Shown here one piece after another: positions 43,848 to 51,941 of a DNA stretch of 64,000 bases. The position numbers and the translations under genes were made by a program. The stretch spans positions 132,857 to 196,856 of the forward strand of contig DATBHB010000037.1 in the NCBI GenBank assembly GCA_036557705.1, given 5' to 3'. Positions within the stretch are counted from its first letter, which is position 1, and every line of letters begins with the position of its first letter. The stretch comes from VAZQ01 sp036557705 (GTDB lineage Bacteria; Pseudomonadota; Alphaproteobacteria; Rhizobiales; Xanthobacteraceae). The notes beneath the pieces were generated by a model that was not told the origin of the DNA, did no database searches, and saw nothing but the letters and a program-made list of their open reading frames with translations.

Positions 43848-44882
43848 ATGCAGCCACTCTCGAGAGCTCTGAAACCGGGAACGCAATGGATAAGGCAGGA
43901 GAGCGCCCCCGGCACGCCGCTCTACCGCGAAGTGACGCCCGAATCAGTTATAGGAACATCAGGCCTGCCAGACTGGTCCAGGCCAAAAATCAAGTGGACA
44001 ACCGACCTGCGGCGCTTCGGCACTTCGGTGCATTGCCGAGACTTGTTTGTGATCGCGATCCTGGCTCTGGTATTCTTGGTCTTCGTTATCTGGGTCATTT
44101 ACAAAGAGAGCATCAGCAATGGCGAACTTGTGGCGGCTCTCCTGCTCTCCGGTTTTGCGGCTGTGGCCTGGGCCTTTCAGTCGGCCAATCTTCGATTTGG
44201 CGCTGCCGACATTTTCGCTTCTGAAATACTGACTCTCTGTCGGATTGCCCGAGTGGTCGATTTCATTCCGCATCTTATCGATGAGTACAATAAGCCTGGC
44301 GCGCGGCCTCTCCGAGGGCGCCCGACTCAAGACTATTTCGTCATATTCCATAACAATTCGAAAGACCTCGAAATACTGGACGGAAATTCGGTGAATTGGG
44401 TGACCGAGTTCTACGTCTACTTCAAAGCTATGCAGGACACGTTGTCAAATGTGGCGACTCCAGACCATGGTGCAGACTCTTCTACAGACCGATGTGAGCA
44501 GTATAAAGCGTGGCTGGCTAACGTCATCTACATGGCCTTCCTTGCGTTTGAAAGCGGACGCCACGCGTTGATGCAGCTGATCGACGACAAAGACTTGCGC
44601 CGGCAGGCGGTGCTTGCCGCGCTTTCAAACGAGCTGCCCGCCTACTTGCATCTGCGCCAGGCCTTGGCCTCCAGCCCGAATGAGGATGACATAAGGGCGA
44701 AACGGATACGCGGCCGCGATGAGGGGTATCGTTGCCTGATGAAACAGATCGGCGATTTGGCTGAAGATCAGTCAAGGACCGATCTTGCGGGCATTCGCAT
44801 ACGCGATCTCGCCAAAGAGATCACTGCGAAATGGGCGGAAGCTGAGAGCATCAACGCAGGCGGACGGTCGGATCCACGGTAG
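43848..44882 (+). CDS. Two-helix membrane protein of unknown function
   Basis: A 344-residue protein with an AGGAGG ribosome site 6 bases before the ATG. Two adjacent transmembrane helices (about 65-88, VIAILALVFLVFVIWVIY; about 95-113, LVAALLLSGFAAVAWAF) precede a cytosolic, largely helical domain containing CRIARVVDFIPHLID, DYFVIFHNNSKDLEIL and YMAFLAFESGRHALMQL. Codon use is less GC-biased than its neighbours, hinting at acquired DNA. I recognise no family. Confidence 0.75.
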   Translation: MQPLSRALKPGTQWIRQESAPGTPLYREVTPESVIGTSGLPDWSRPKIKWTTDLRRFGTSVHCRDLFVIAILALVFLVFVIWVIYKESISNGELVAALLLSGFAAVAWAFQSANLRFGAADIFASEILTLCRIARVVDFIPHLIDEYNKPGARPLRGRPTQDYFVIFHNNSKDLEILDGNSVNWVTEFYVYFKAMQDTLSNVATPDHGADSSTDRCEQYKAWLANVIYMAFLAFESGRHALMQLIDDKDLRRQAVLAALSNELPAYLHLRQALASSPNEDDIRAKRIRGRDEGYRCLMKQIGDLAEDQSRTDLAGIRIRDLAKEITAKWAEAESINAGGRSDPR

Positions 44883-45041
44883 GTGCTGCCGGGTATCTCG
44901 CCGATCAGGAACTCCGGTGTCGTCTTGCCGATATGGCAAACTCATCCGACGCTATCGCTTCCCCTCCGGGCGGCCGCGGCCTTCCGCCTGTCCTGGACTC
45001 CAAGTAAGCTGTCCGGCGGACTCTCATCAGGGCGCAAATTC

Positions 45042-46082
45042 ATGCACAAGCGCGTCGGCCGGTTTTTTGCCGTCCCCATCCTGGTCGCCGTTGCGGGCAC
45101 GGCCACGCTGCAAGCCGAACCTGTGAGCGACTTCTATCGCGGCAAGACCATCAGTATCATCGTCGGCTCGGATGCCGGCGGCGGCTATGATCTCACGGCC
45201 CGCGCGCTGGCGCGGGTCATCGGCCATCATATCCCTGGCAATCCCCAGGTTGTCGTCCAGAACAAGCCCGGCGCGAGTTCGCTGCTTGCAGCCAATTACG
45301 TCTACGATATCTCGCCGCACGACGGCACCGTGATCGCGGCCGTGCAGCGGCCGGTGCCGTTTCAGTTTCTGTTCAAGACTCCCGGTGTGCACTTTGATCT
45401 GAGCAGGCTGCAGTGGCTCGGCAGTTCGACAAAGGAACCGGGCGTGTTCGTCGCCTGGCACACGACGCCGTTTGGCTCTGTAGAGGATCTCAAAACCAAA
45501 GAAATGGTGGTCGGCGGAAACGGACCGACAACGGACACGGAGCTTTTTGCGCGAGTCATGAATCTGTTCCTCGGCACCAAGTTGAAAATCGTCAGCGGCT
45601 ATCCGGGGCAGGTCCCAATCGTTCTTGCGATGGAGCGGGGCGAGGTGCAGGGCGTGGCCAACTGGTCCTGGTCCGATATCGAAACACGGCATCCGGACTG
45701 GATCCGCGACAAGAAGGTCCGGCTGCTGATGCAGCTCAGTCTGGAGAAGATTCCGGCCCTCGGCGACGTCCCCTCGCTGCTCGATCTCACCCGCACCGCC
45801 GAAGAGCGGGAGATTGTCGGTTTGTTGCTCAAGATGAAGGCGCTTGGCCGTCCGTACTTTCTGGCTCCGGGCGTGCCGGCCGAGAGAGTCGCGGCATTGC
45901 GGACCGCCTTCGACGCCACCATGGCGGACAAGGACTTTTTGCAGGAAGCCGCACGGACCCTCGGACCCATCGATCCGATCAGCGGCAAAGAGATGCAGCG
46001 GATGCTGGCGAGCGTTTATTCTCTGTCTCCCGACATTGTCGAAAAGGCACGCGCGGCGGTGAATGCCGATGCGGCGAGATAG
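45042..46082 (+). CDS. Bug/TctC-family solute-binding protein
   Basis: A 346-residue periplasmic binding protein. ATG 45042 starts a signal peptide (FFAVPILVAVAGTATLQA). The fold shows FYRGKTISIIVGSDAGGGYDLTAR, VVVQNKPGASSLLAANY and RPYFLAPGVPAERVAALR. GGGYD at the phosphate-like loop and the dimension match the TctC-like branch often annotated as tricarboxylate transport protein. It heads a likely three-gene group with the VOC and SDR genes, suggesting import of a compound that they process. No membrane transporter is adjacent. Confidence 0.87.
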   Translation: MHKRVGRFFAVPILVAVAGTATLQAEPVSDFYRGKTISIIVGSDAGGGYDLTARALARVIGHHIPGNPQVVVQNKPGASSLLAANYVYDISPHDGTVIAAVQRPVPFQFLFKTPGVHFDLSRLQWLGSSTKEPGVFVAWHTTPFGSVEDLKTKEMVVGGNGPTTDTELFARVMNLFLGTKLKIVSGYPGQVPIVLAMERGEVQGVANWSWSDIETRHPDWIRDKKVRLLMQLSLEKIPALGDVPSLLDLTRTAEEREIVGLLLKMKALGRPYFLAPGVPAERVAALRTAFDATMADKDFLQEAARTLGPIDPISGKEMQRMLASVYSLSPDIVEKARAAVNADAAR

Positions 46083-46141
46083 GTTGACCCGCACGTCGCA
46101 GCGGTGAAAACTATCATACACTGGCCTCGAGGAGCCCGATC

Positions 46142-46582
46142 ATGTCCAATCTTGCCACGCAGGAACGTCCGGTATCGGCAACCGATACTATCAAGACCAA
46201 GGGCATCCTGCACTTCACTATCGGTGTTCGCGACCATATCGCTGCCGCAAAATTCTATGGCGACGTTCTAGGCTGCCGGCATCTGCGTTCGAACGAGCGC
46301 TATTCGTTCATGCGATGCGGCGAAGCCTATTTCGTGCTGGCGGCGATCCCGCATCATGTCAATCCGAACTTGCCCGGCGAGGATGCTCACCATCACGCCT
46401 TCATCGTCGATGCCGACGAGTTTGACCGGGCGATGGCGATCATGAGGGCACGCGGCATCGCTCTGGTGAAATATTCCGATAAGGACCACCGCAGCTTTCC
46501 CGGACGGCATGCCTACTTTCACGACCCGGACGGCAACTGCATCGAGATCGTAACGCTCTATGAACCCGCGGCGTCGGCCTGA
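46142..46582 (+). CDS. VOC (glyoxalase/extradiol dioxygenase-like) family protein
   Basis: A 146-residue single VOC metal-binding protein: ILHFTIGVRDHIAAAKFYGDVLG with the first metal His, HHHAFIVDADEFDRAM, and FHDPDGNCIEIV with the final Glu. CGAGGAG precedes the ATG. It lies 59 bases after the binding-protein gene and ends directly at the next ATG (TGA ATG), so it is in one operon with the SDR. The family includes glyoxalase, fosfomycin resistance and ring-cleavage enzymes; the substrate is unknown. Confidence 0.88.
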   Translation: MSNLATQERPVSATDTIKTKGILHFTIGVRDHIAAAKFYGDVLGCRHLRSNERYSFMRCGEAYFVLAAIPHHVNPNLPGEDAHHHAFIVDADEFDRAMAIMRARGIALVKYSDKDHRSFPGRHAYFHDPDGNCIEIVTLYEPAASA

Positions 46583-47425
46583 ATGACGGACTGCTCGTCG
46601 GCCGGCGCTGCTTCGCAGAAAAACCCTGGCGGACCTCTCGATTTTCGGCACGTCGTAGTAACGGGCGGAAGCCGCGGACTTGGCCGCGCCATGGTGTTGG
46701 GGCTCCTGAGAGCCGGCGCGCGCGTTACTGCCATCGCGTCGCGCGTCAGCGCGCAATCCGATGAAACCCTGGCACGCGCGGCGTCGCTTCCGGCAGGCGA
46801 GCGGATCGCCATGCGGTTCGGCGATCTGCGGTCCATCGAAGACTGCCGCCGCCTGGCCGGTGAGGCAGCTGGCTTCGGTCCGGTCGACATGCTGGTCAAC
46901 AATGCGGCCATCCCGATGGCTGGAGCAGGTCCACGCTTCTTCGAAGCGGACGTTGGTTCCTGGCATGCCATGGTGCGCACCAATATCGATGGCAGCGTTC
47001 TGCTCACGACGCTCCTCGTGCCTGGGATGCTGGCGCGGGGCGTCGGGCGTATCGTGAATATCTCGACCGGGGCGGCGACGATGGTTCGCGCCCGGTATTC
47101 CCCTTACGGACCGTCCAAGGCCTTCATCGAGGCAATGACGCGGATTTGGGCCGACGAACTCGCAGGCACCGGCGTGACCGCCAACGTTCTCCTTCCGGGC
47201 GGTGCGGTGGATACGGCGGCGGATGTGGCCGGGGCGCCCACGCCGGGACGGCAGTTCCTGGATGCCGCGGTCATGGTCCCGCCCCTGCTCTGGCTCGCGT
47301 CGGCCGAGTCGCAAAGCCATACCGGCCTGCGACTCAATGCCAGGTTGTGGGACGAGGCCTTGCCGCTCGCGCAACGGCTGGCCCAGGCCGACACCAGCCG
47401 GAGGACCGAGCCGTGCATCATGTAG
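46583..47425 (+). CDS. Short-chain dehydrogenase/reductase
   Basis: A 280-residue NAD(P)-dependent oxidoreductase. TGGSRGLGRAM is the Rossmann nucleotide loop, NNAAIPM the NNAG-type motif, ISTGAATM supplies the catalytic Ser region and YGPSK the YxxxK pair. The start follows the VOC stop with no gap. About 15 residues precede the first strand. Context suggests catabolism of the compound bound by the neighbouring Bug protein, which is inference. Confidence 0.92.
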   Translation: MTDCSSAGAASQKNPGGPLDFRHVVVTGGSRGLGRAMVLGLLRAGARVTAIASRVSAQSDETLARAASLPAGERIAMRFGDLRSIEDCRRLAGEAAGFGPVDMLVNNAAIPMAGAGPRFFEADVGSWHAMVRTNIDGSVLLTTLLVPGMLARGVGRIVNISTGAATMVRARYSPYGPSKAFIEAMTRIWADELAGTGVTANVLLPGGAVDTAADVAGAPTPGRQFLDAAVMVPPLLWLASAESQSHTGLRLNARLWDEALPLAQRLAQADTSRRTEPCIM

Positions 47426-47584
47426 TACAAAGGGGCCGGCGTTCGGATATTTCAATGGTCGAAGGGCCGGCGTGTTCCGGGTGCGCCCGTCAAGGCCTTC
47501 ATCCAAGCATCCGAGAGGAGCCCGCCGCGGTTCGGCGCGACCTCGCCCCGCTGTTTGGGCTCGATGTCAAACCACATCTCCGCG

Positions 47585-47616
47585 CGGCTTAACCTCGGAA
47601 TTATGTAGCAGTATCA
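47585..47616. repeat. Left end of transposon-like element: target duplication plus terminal inverted repeat
   Basis: GCTTAACCTC (47585-47594) is the direct repeat; the element begins GGAATTATGTAGC and its first 22 bases match the right end at 18 positions. The same 10-base direct repeat stands at 50170-50179. Confidence 0.8.
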
Positions 47617-47762
47617 CCCCGCGATTCGAGGTTCGGCAGTGTTCAGTACCCTGAGGGAATTTCCCCCAGAGGTGCAACCTATGCGATTCGGTTCTGTACA
47701 TTTCTAGCGCGAGTGTATGGACATGGACTCCCCATAGGTTGTAGCCATGATTCGTCCAGCAC

Positions 47763-47790
47763 AAAAAGGGGCGGCCCGAAAGGGCCGCCC
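47763..47790 (-). terminator. Rho-independent terminator of the 43-residue gene
   Basis: Read leftward, GGGCGGCCC-TTT-CGGGCCGCCCC is followed by TTTTT. The stem is nearly perfect and lies 17 bases beyond the stop codon. Confidence 0.85.
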
Positions 47791-47806
47791 AAGTTGGGGC
47801 AGAGAA

Positions 47807-47938
47807 CTACCCTCGCTTCTTACGGCGAGGCTTTCGGGAGTGCGCGCGAACGCATTCCCAGCGGCCTAACCGACATCGCAGATATTCGCGCACGAATACT
47901 GCTTTGTCGGTGGCCATCCGGTAGTCCGGTGGCTTCAT
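47807..47938 (-). CDS. 43-residue basic protein of unknown function
   Basis: A short frame from ATG 47938 to TAG 47807 with AGGAGGG 7 bases upstream and a strong terminator downstream, so it has every mark of an expressed gene despite its size. The product starts MKPPDYRMATDKAVFVRE, has one WEC segment, and ends in a basic tail (HSRKPRRKKRG). It could bind nucleic acid. It is carried inside the transposon-like element. Confidence 0.7.
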   Translation of the reverse strand: MKPPDYRMATDKAVFVREYLRCRLGRWECVRAHSRKPRRKKRG

Positions 47939-48134
47939 GCCGATTCCCTCCTTTCCCGGAGCGACCTAGCGCCCCGCCAGTTCGGGGTGCCGTGCCACTT
48001 TGGGTCCGAGTCTGGAGGTTCAGGCGAGAATCACCGAGTGGATTCATGCCTCTGATAAATTCCAAGAGTCAAAGACTCTTGTGATTATTTCGCGATCTCC
48101 CAAAGCCCGAGACTGCCAGGCGGTCGCGTCATTC

Positions 48135-48405
48135 TCACAAGCTCTTGTTTGCGGAGATTTCCGCGGGCAGGCGCCAACCCCGGGGCGTGAGGATGCGCAT
48201 GAAGGGCTTATCGTCGCGATTGATTGCGCGACCGGCTGCGACAAGCAATGTCAGATCTGAAACTGGAATCGGTGCCGTCGCGTCCCGTAGTGCATTGAAT
48301 ACCAGCCTTTGGAGTTCGCCCTTGAACGCCTGAAACCGGGGTGGCAATCGGGGCTTGATGTCGTCAATGTCTGTGGTTGGATCGAACAGTCGGATCGCCG
48401 CATCG
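48135..48405 (-). pseudogene. Remnant of a small winged-helix-like regulator gene
   Basis: FKGELQRLVFNALRDATAPIPVSDLTLLVAAGRAI resembles the helix-turn-helix block of small rhizobial proteins of the pattern ILRDAxxPLxxREIAxxLLAxRG. It lacks a start and runs directly on from the transposase remnant, and its end (TPRGWRLPAE) loses the expected continuation. Probably debris joined to the IS remnant. Confidence 0.4.
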
Positions 48406-48409
48406 ATAT

Positions 48410-48737
48410 GGCGCCGTTGGCGAAGATCGCGATTGCCAAGAGGTAATCGCGGATCGGTCGCTTGCGGTCCGCGAAGATCGATCCAGGGGTGACGGAGAAT
48501 TGGTGCTTGCAACCGACCCATTTCCACATCGGCCGGGTGGCCACCTTACGGGCATCGACGCAGCCGCAACGCGGGCAGTAAGGCTCCCCGTATTGTTGGC
48601 CAACGGATGCGTTGGAACGTGGCGTGCAATTCCTCATCCGACATGCGCGCCACGGCGCTCAGGCAGAGCATCCGGGCGGCTGCGGAAAGAAGGAAATGCT
48701 GAGCTACGAAGGCACCAAATCCGGTGATTGTCATCAT
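48410..48737 (-). pseudogene. IS1595-family transposase N-terminal remnant, frameshifted
   Basis: LSAVARMSDEELHATFQRIRW, then in a shifted frame GEPYCPRCGC, FSVTPGSIFADRKRPIRDYLLAIAIFANGA, are the zinc-ribbon N-terminal domain of an IS1595/ISSpo-type transposase. The frame changes once near 48600, and the DDE catalytic domain is missing after 48410. ATG 48737/48734 would be the original start. Confidence 0.7.
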
Positions 48738-48820
48738 CGAATCTAGTGCAACATTACCTATTTTCAATAAAAAAGTCATCATATATGATGACGCTGACCG
48801 CTGATTCTGAGGACTCCCGC

Positions 48821-49060
48821 ATGCCCAGCAAGGCGACGCCAAGGGATTGGCAAGCAAAGACGAAGGGGCTGCTGAAAGCCGAGCTTAGGCGCCGAAACCT
48901 CAGCTATGCCGATCTTTCCGAAAGGCTGGCGGCTCTCGGTATTAACGACAACAAGCGTAATATCTCGAACAAAATCAGCCGAGGGACGTTTACTGCCGTA
49001 TTTTTCGTGCAGTGCTTGGAAGCCGTTGGATGCCGTACCGTCCACTTGGATGAGGCATGA
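48821..49060 (+). CDS. DUF6471 protein
   Basis: A 79-residue helix-turn-helix-like protein: DWQAKTKGLLKAELRRRNLSYADLSERLAALG, then NISNKISRGTFTAVFFVQCLEAVG. This is the DUF6471 pattern, reminiscent of Cro/C1-type regulators and often found on mobile DNA. ATG 48821 is chosen because TGAGGA lies 7 bases upstream; in-frame ATGs at 48785 and 48788 would add about 12 residues. Probably a regulator of the element or its host locus (inference). Confidence 0.8.
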   Translation: MPSKATPRDWQAKTKGLLKAELRRRNLSYADLSERLAALGINDNKRNISNKISRGTFTAVFFVQCLEAVGCRTVHLDEA

Positions 49061-49182
49061 CGAAGCAGCCCATACCCGCTTGCGGCTGCCCCCACGATAT
49101 GGTGTGCTATGGACCAATCCCCCTGGAACTCCGTTAATCGGCAAGAAAGCCGACGTGACGCATCATCCCCTCGGGCTGTCTG

Positions 49183-49587
49183 GTGAGTGCTGTGGCAAAG
49201 ACTGAGAGGCGATACGGCTCGTTCATCCGGTTGGGCAATCTCCCGGTGACCAACCGTCCGCTGACGGAGGTTGTTTGTTCGGGGTCGTTTTGGAATGGTT
49301 TTGTGAATGGGTTCGGCCCTCAGAGCTATCTCACTCACCGATACCGATACGCTGATCTAGCGCGGTTCGATACCGTTGGGTATGCTTGGAATACCGTAGG
49401 AAATTGCCTCAACGAAGCAATTCACGACTTTGCTGTAGACCATGAACGAGAAGGCGGAATCGTCGTCGGGGAGTGCCCCGAGTCCAAAGGTGGACTCGTC
49501 GTCGAAAAGTTCCACGACTCCGACCACGACCTCAACCATGCCATCGGAGGCGCAATCGAACCCACCAGATGGACCAAGGCCGGTTGA
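49183..49587 (+). CDS. Doubtful protein of unknown function
   Basis: A 134-residue frame from a GTG. The first 85 residues look protein-like (GSFIRLGNLPVTNR, GYAWNTVGNCLNEAIHDFAV), but the last 50 overlap the start of the DUF2335 gene in another frame and look less natural. No clear ribosome site. It may be a real short gene, or the true 5' part of a gene joined to DUF2335 by a frameshift. Confidence 0.35.
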   Translation: MSAVAKTERRYGSFIRLGNLPVTNRPLTEVVCSGSFWNGFVNGFGPQSYLTHRYRYADLARFDTVGYAWNTVGNCLNEAIHDFAVDHEREGGIVVGECPESKGGLVVEKFHDSDHDLNHAIGGAIEPTRWTKAG

Positions 49588-50152
49588 TCCCGTCGGAGAC
49601 GAAAAACTTCGAAAATCCGTTGAAGCCGCTCTTGGGCCTGAAGTTGGTACCAAAGAAACACGCGCTCGTGTGGTCGAGCGCGTCATCAGATCGGTATCAG
49701 AATATTACAGCGGACCGCTTCCCCATCCCCGCCATTTGAAAGCGTTTGAAGATGCCTGCCCTGGTGCCGGCGCTCGCATTCTGGCCATGGCTGAACAGGC
49801 TCAGTCGCGCCAAGAGGATCGCTTGGACAAGGCTATGGACTATGAATATCAGGACCGGCGTCTTGGCCTTCATCTTGGTTTCTATGCCCTGATTGCGGTA
49901 TTGATTGCGGGGGTAATCATCACAGCAATGGGAAACGTTGCCTTAGGTGCCAGTCTGTTAGGCGCTGCGGTTTTGGGAGCAGCAATAGGTCCCTTTATCC
50001 ATGGCCGACACAGCCAAGAAGAATCTCCCAAACGCGCGCCCACCCATACCCAAAATCCGGCTCTGTCATCAACTCCCGCCAACCCGCAGCTGCCTAGTCC
50101 CGAAAAGCCTAGTTTTTTGACGCGGATTCTATCGATGCTCGGCATCAGGTGA
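49442..50152 (+). CDS. DUF2335 membrane protein
   Basis: A 236-residue protein. A Ser/Thr/Pro-rich disordered start is followed by the DUF2335 block (YYSGPLPHPRHLKAFEDACPGAGARILAMAEQAQ), two transmembrane helices (about 145-162 and 167-185, FYALIAVLIAGVIITAM and LGASLLGAAVLGAAIG) and a Pro-rich tail. The family is a small membrane protein frequent on phage and mobile DNA, function unknown. It lies at the right end of the transposon-like element, its stop within the terminal repeat. The ATG has no good ribosome site. Confidence 0.82.
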   Translation: MNEKAESSSGSAPSPKVDSSSKSSTTPTTTSTMPSEAQSNPPDGPRPVDPVGDEKLRKSVEAALGPEVGTKETRARVVERVIRSVSEYYSGPLPHPRHLKAFEDACPGAGARILAMAEQAQSRQEDRLDKAMDYEYQDRRLGLHLGFYALIAVLIAGVIITAMGNVALGASLLGAAVLGAAIGPFIHGRHSQEESPKRAPTHTQNPALSSTPANPQLPSPEKPSFLTRILSMLGIR

Positions 50153-50179
50153 GGCAGCTACATAATTCCGCTTAACCTC
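50148..50179. repeat. Right end of transposon-like element: terminal inverted repeat plus target duplication
   Basis: Reading inward (leftward) GGAATTATGTAGCTGCCTCACC pairs with the left end; outside it stands GCTTAACCTC (50170-50179), the second copy of the direct repeat. Confidence 0.8.
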
Positions 50180-50241
50180 GCCTTAAGGCTCGCCCGCGAG
50201 AGTGCCCCAAATCGGCACAAATCGAACGGGCTACGAGCCGC

Positions 50242-51786
50242 ATGAGCGAGCGCATTCTCATCGTCGATGACGACCCCGTGCAACGGCGGCTTCTTGACAA
50301 CATGCTTCGCCGCGCCGGTTACGACGCCGTCGTTGCCGGCGGCGGCGAGGCGGCGCTGGCGATGCTGCTCGGCGAAGGCGGCGCGCAAATCGATGCCGTC
50401 GTGCTCGACCTCGGAATGCCCGATCTCGACGGCCTCGGTGTGCTGGCGAGAATGCGCGACGCGGGATTGAGCACGCCGGTCATCGTCCAAACCGTGCACG
50501 GCGGGATCGACAACGTTGTGAGCGCAATGCGCGCGGGCGCCAACGACTTCGTCGTCAAGCCGGTGGGCGCCGAACGGCTCTCCGTCTCGCTGCGCAATGC
50601 GCTGGCCGCAAGCGCCATTGCCGGCGAGCTTAACCGGATGAAGCGCAGCCGCGCCGGCACGCTCACCTTCAAGGACATCATTACCCGGAGCGCGCGCATG
50701 CATGCCGTGCTGCGCAACGCCGAGAAAGCGGCCGCCTCACACATTCCGGTGCTGATCGAAGGTGCTTCGGGGGTCGGCAAGGAGCTGATTGCGCGCGCCA
50801 TCCACGGCTCCGGGGAACGGCGCGCGAGACCTTTCGTCCCGGTTAATTGCGGGGCTATTCCCGACAGTCTCGTCGAATCGCTTCTCTTCGGGCACGAGAA
50901 GGGCGCCTTCACCGGAGCGACCGAGCGGCACAGCGGCAAGTTCGTCGAGGCTTCCGGCGGAACGCTGTTTCTCGACGAAGTCGGCGAGTTGCCTCCCGCC
51001 GCGCAGGTCAAGCTCTTGCGCGCCCTCCAGGAGGGCGAGGTCGAGCCGGTCGGCGCCAAGAGGCCGTCGAAGATCGACGTGCGGGTGATTTCGGCGACCA
51101 ACCGGGATCTTGTTGCCGATGTGAAGAGCGGCCGATTTCGGGAAGATTTGTTTTATCGCCTCCATGTCTTTCCCATTGCGGTGCCGGCACTTGCCGACCG
51201 GCCGGAGGACATCCCCGAGCTTACGCGTCATTTCGTTATTCGTTTCGCCGCCGAAGAAGGAAAGCGCATTCGCCGCGTCGACGATCACGCCATGGCGCTG
51301 CTCATTGCGCACCGGTGGCCCGGCAATGTGCGGCAGCTCGAAAATGCGGTCTTTCGCGCGGTCGTGCTCGCCGAGGGAGACGAGATCGGGATACCGGAAT
51401 TCCCTCAGATCGCCGCGGCCGTCGCGTTGGCGCCGCAGATTCCTGTGGCGCCGACGATCGAGACAGTGCCTGTCATGGACGTGGGTACCACGGCGCCGTC
51501 TGCCGGCGCCGGCCTTTCCGACCCGCCGGCCGTCGCAGCCGAGCGCGCAGCCCTGGCGGCGCCGGGTGTACTGCTGCTGCTCGATCGGCAGGGCGAGGTG
51601 CGTGCGCTCGACGAGGTGGAGCGTGAGGCGATCAAATTCGCGCTTACGCATTATCGCGGGCAGATGTCGGAAGTGGCCCGCCGGCTGCATATCGGCCGCT
51701 CAACTCTGTATCGAAAGCTCGATGCGCTCGGTATTGCAATGCCGCAAGCGGATGACTGGCGATCGCAGCGCGTGGTCGCCGGGTAA
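50242..51786 (+). CDS. Sigma-54-dependent response regulator, NtrC family
   Basis: A 514-residue regulator with all three modules: receiver domain (1-120; IVDDDPVQRRLL, VLDLGMPDLDG, phospho-Asp), AAA+ domain (Walker A GASGVGKE at 174-181, sigma-54 contact GAFTGA at 221-226, FLDEVGELP) and a Fis-type helix-turn-helix at the end (MSEVARRLHIGRSTLYRKL). An insertion of about 60 residues rich in Pro/Ala lies between AAA+ and HTH. No histidine kinase is adjacent, so it is an orphan. It activates sigma-54 promoters when phosphorylated. Confidence 0.93.
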   Translation: MSERILIVDDDPVQRRLLDNMLRRAGYDAVVAGGGEAALAMLLGEGGAQIDAVVLDLGMPDLDGLGVLARMRDAGLSTPVIVQTVHGGIDNVVSAMRAGANDFVVKPVGAERLSVSLRNALAASAIAGELNRMKRSRAGTLTFKDIITRSARMHAVLRNAEKAAASHIPVLIEGASGVGKELIARAIHGSGERRARPFVPVNCGAIPDSLVESLLFGHEKGAFTGATERHSGKFVEASGGTLFLDEVGELPPAAQVKLLRALQEGEVEPVGAKRPSKIDVRVISATNRDLVADVKSGRFREDLFYRLHVFPIAVPALADRPEDIPELTRHFVIRFAAEEGKRIRRVDDHAMALLIAHRWPGNVRQLENAVFRAVVLAEGDEIGIPEFPQIAAAVALAPQIPVAPTIETVPVMDVGTTAPSAGAGLSDPPAVAAERAALAAPGVLLLLDRQGEVRALDEVEREAIKFALTHYRGQMSEVARRLHIGRSTLYRKLDALGIAMPQADDWRSQRVVAG

Positions 51787-51941
51787 CACGGGACGCAAAA
51801 TAGACGCAAAAGCACGTGAAGATGGGACCAGCTTGCTTGCCTCGATGGCCGATTTCGAGTCAGTTGTAGCGTTGGTGGTGCGTAGATTTTGCGCGTGACC
51901 TCAATAGCGAGGGCGCGTGTGGGGAATGGGGGAAATATAAA

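Larger units (their letters stand above)
47595..50169. mobile_element. 2.6-kb transposon-like element with broken IS1595-type transposase
   Basis: Bounded by 22-base inverted ends beginning GG and flanked by an exact 10-base duplication GCTTAACCTC. Inside: a 43-residue basic gene with terminator, two gene remnants including an IS1595-family transposase, a DUF6471 gene and a DUF2335 gene whose stop lies in the right end. Base composition is visibly less GC-rich than outside. Removing it with one copy of the repeat restores a continuous host sequence. IS1595 elements usually make 8-base duplications, so the family link rests on the transposase relic. Confidence 0.75.

Noticed and set aside
51860..51941. 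A promoter before the L,D-transpeptidase
   Set aside because: Some AT-rich words occur but no spaced -35/-10 pair could be defended.
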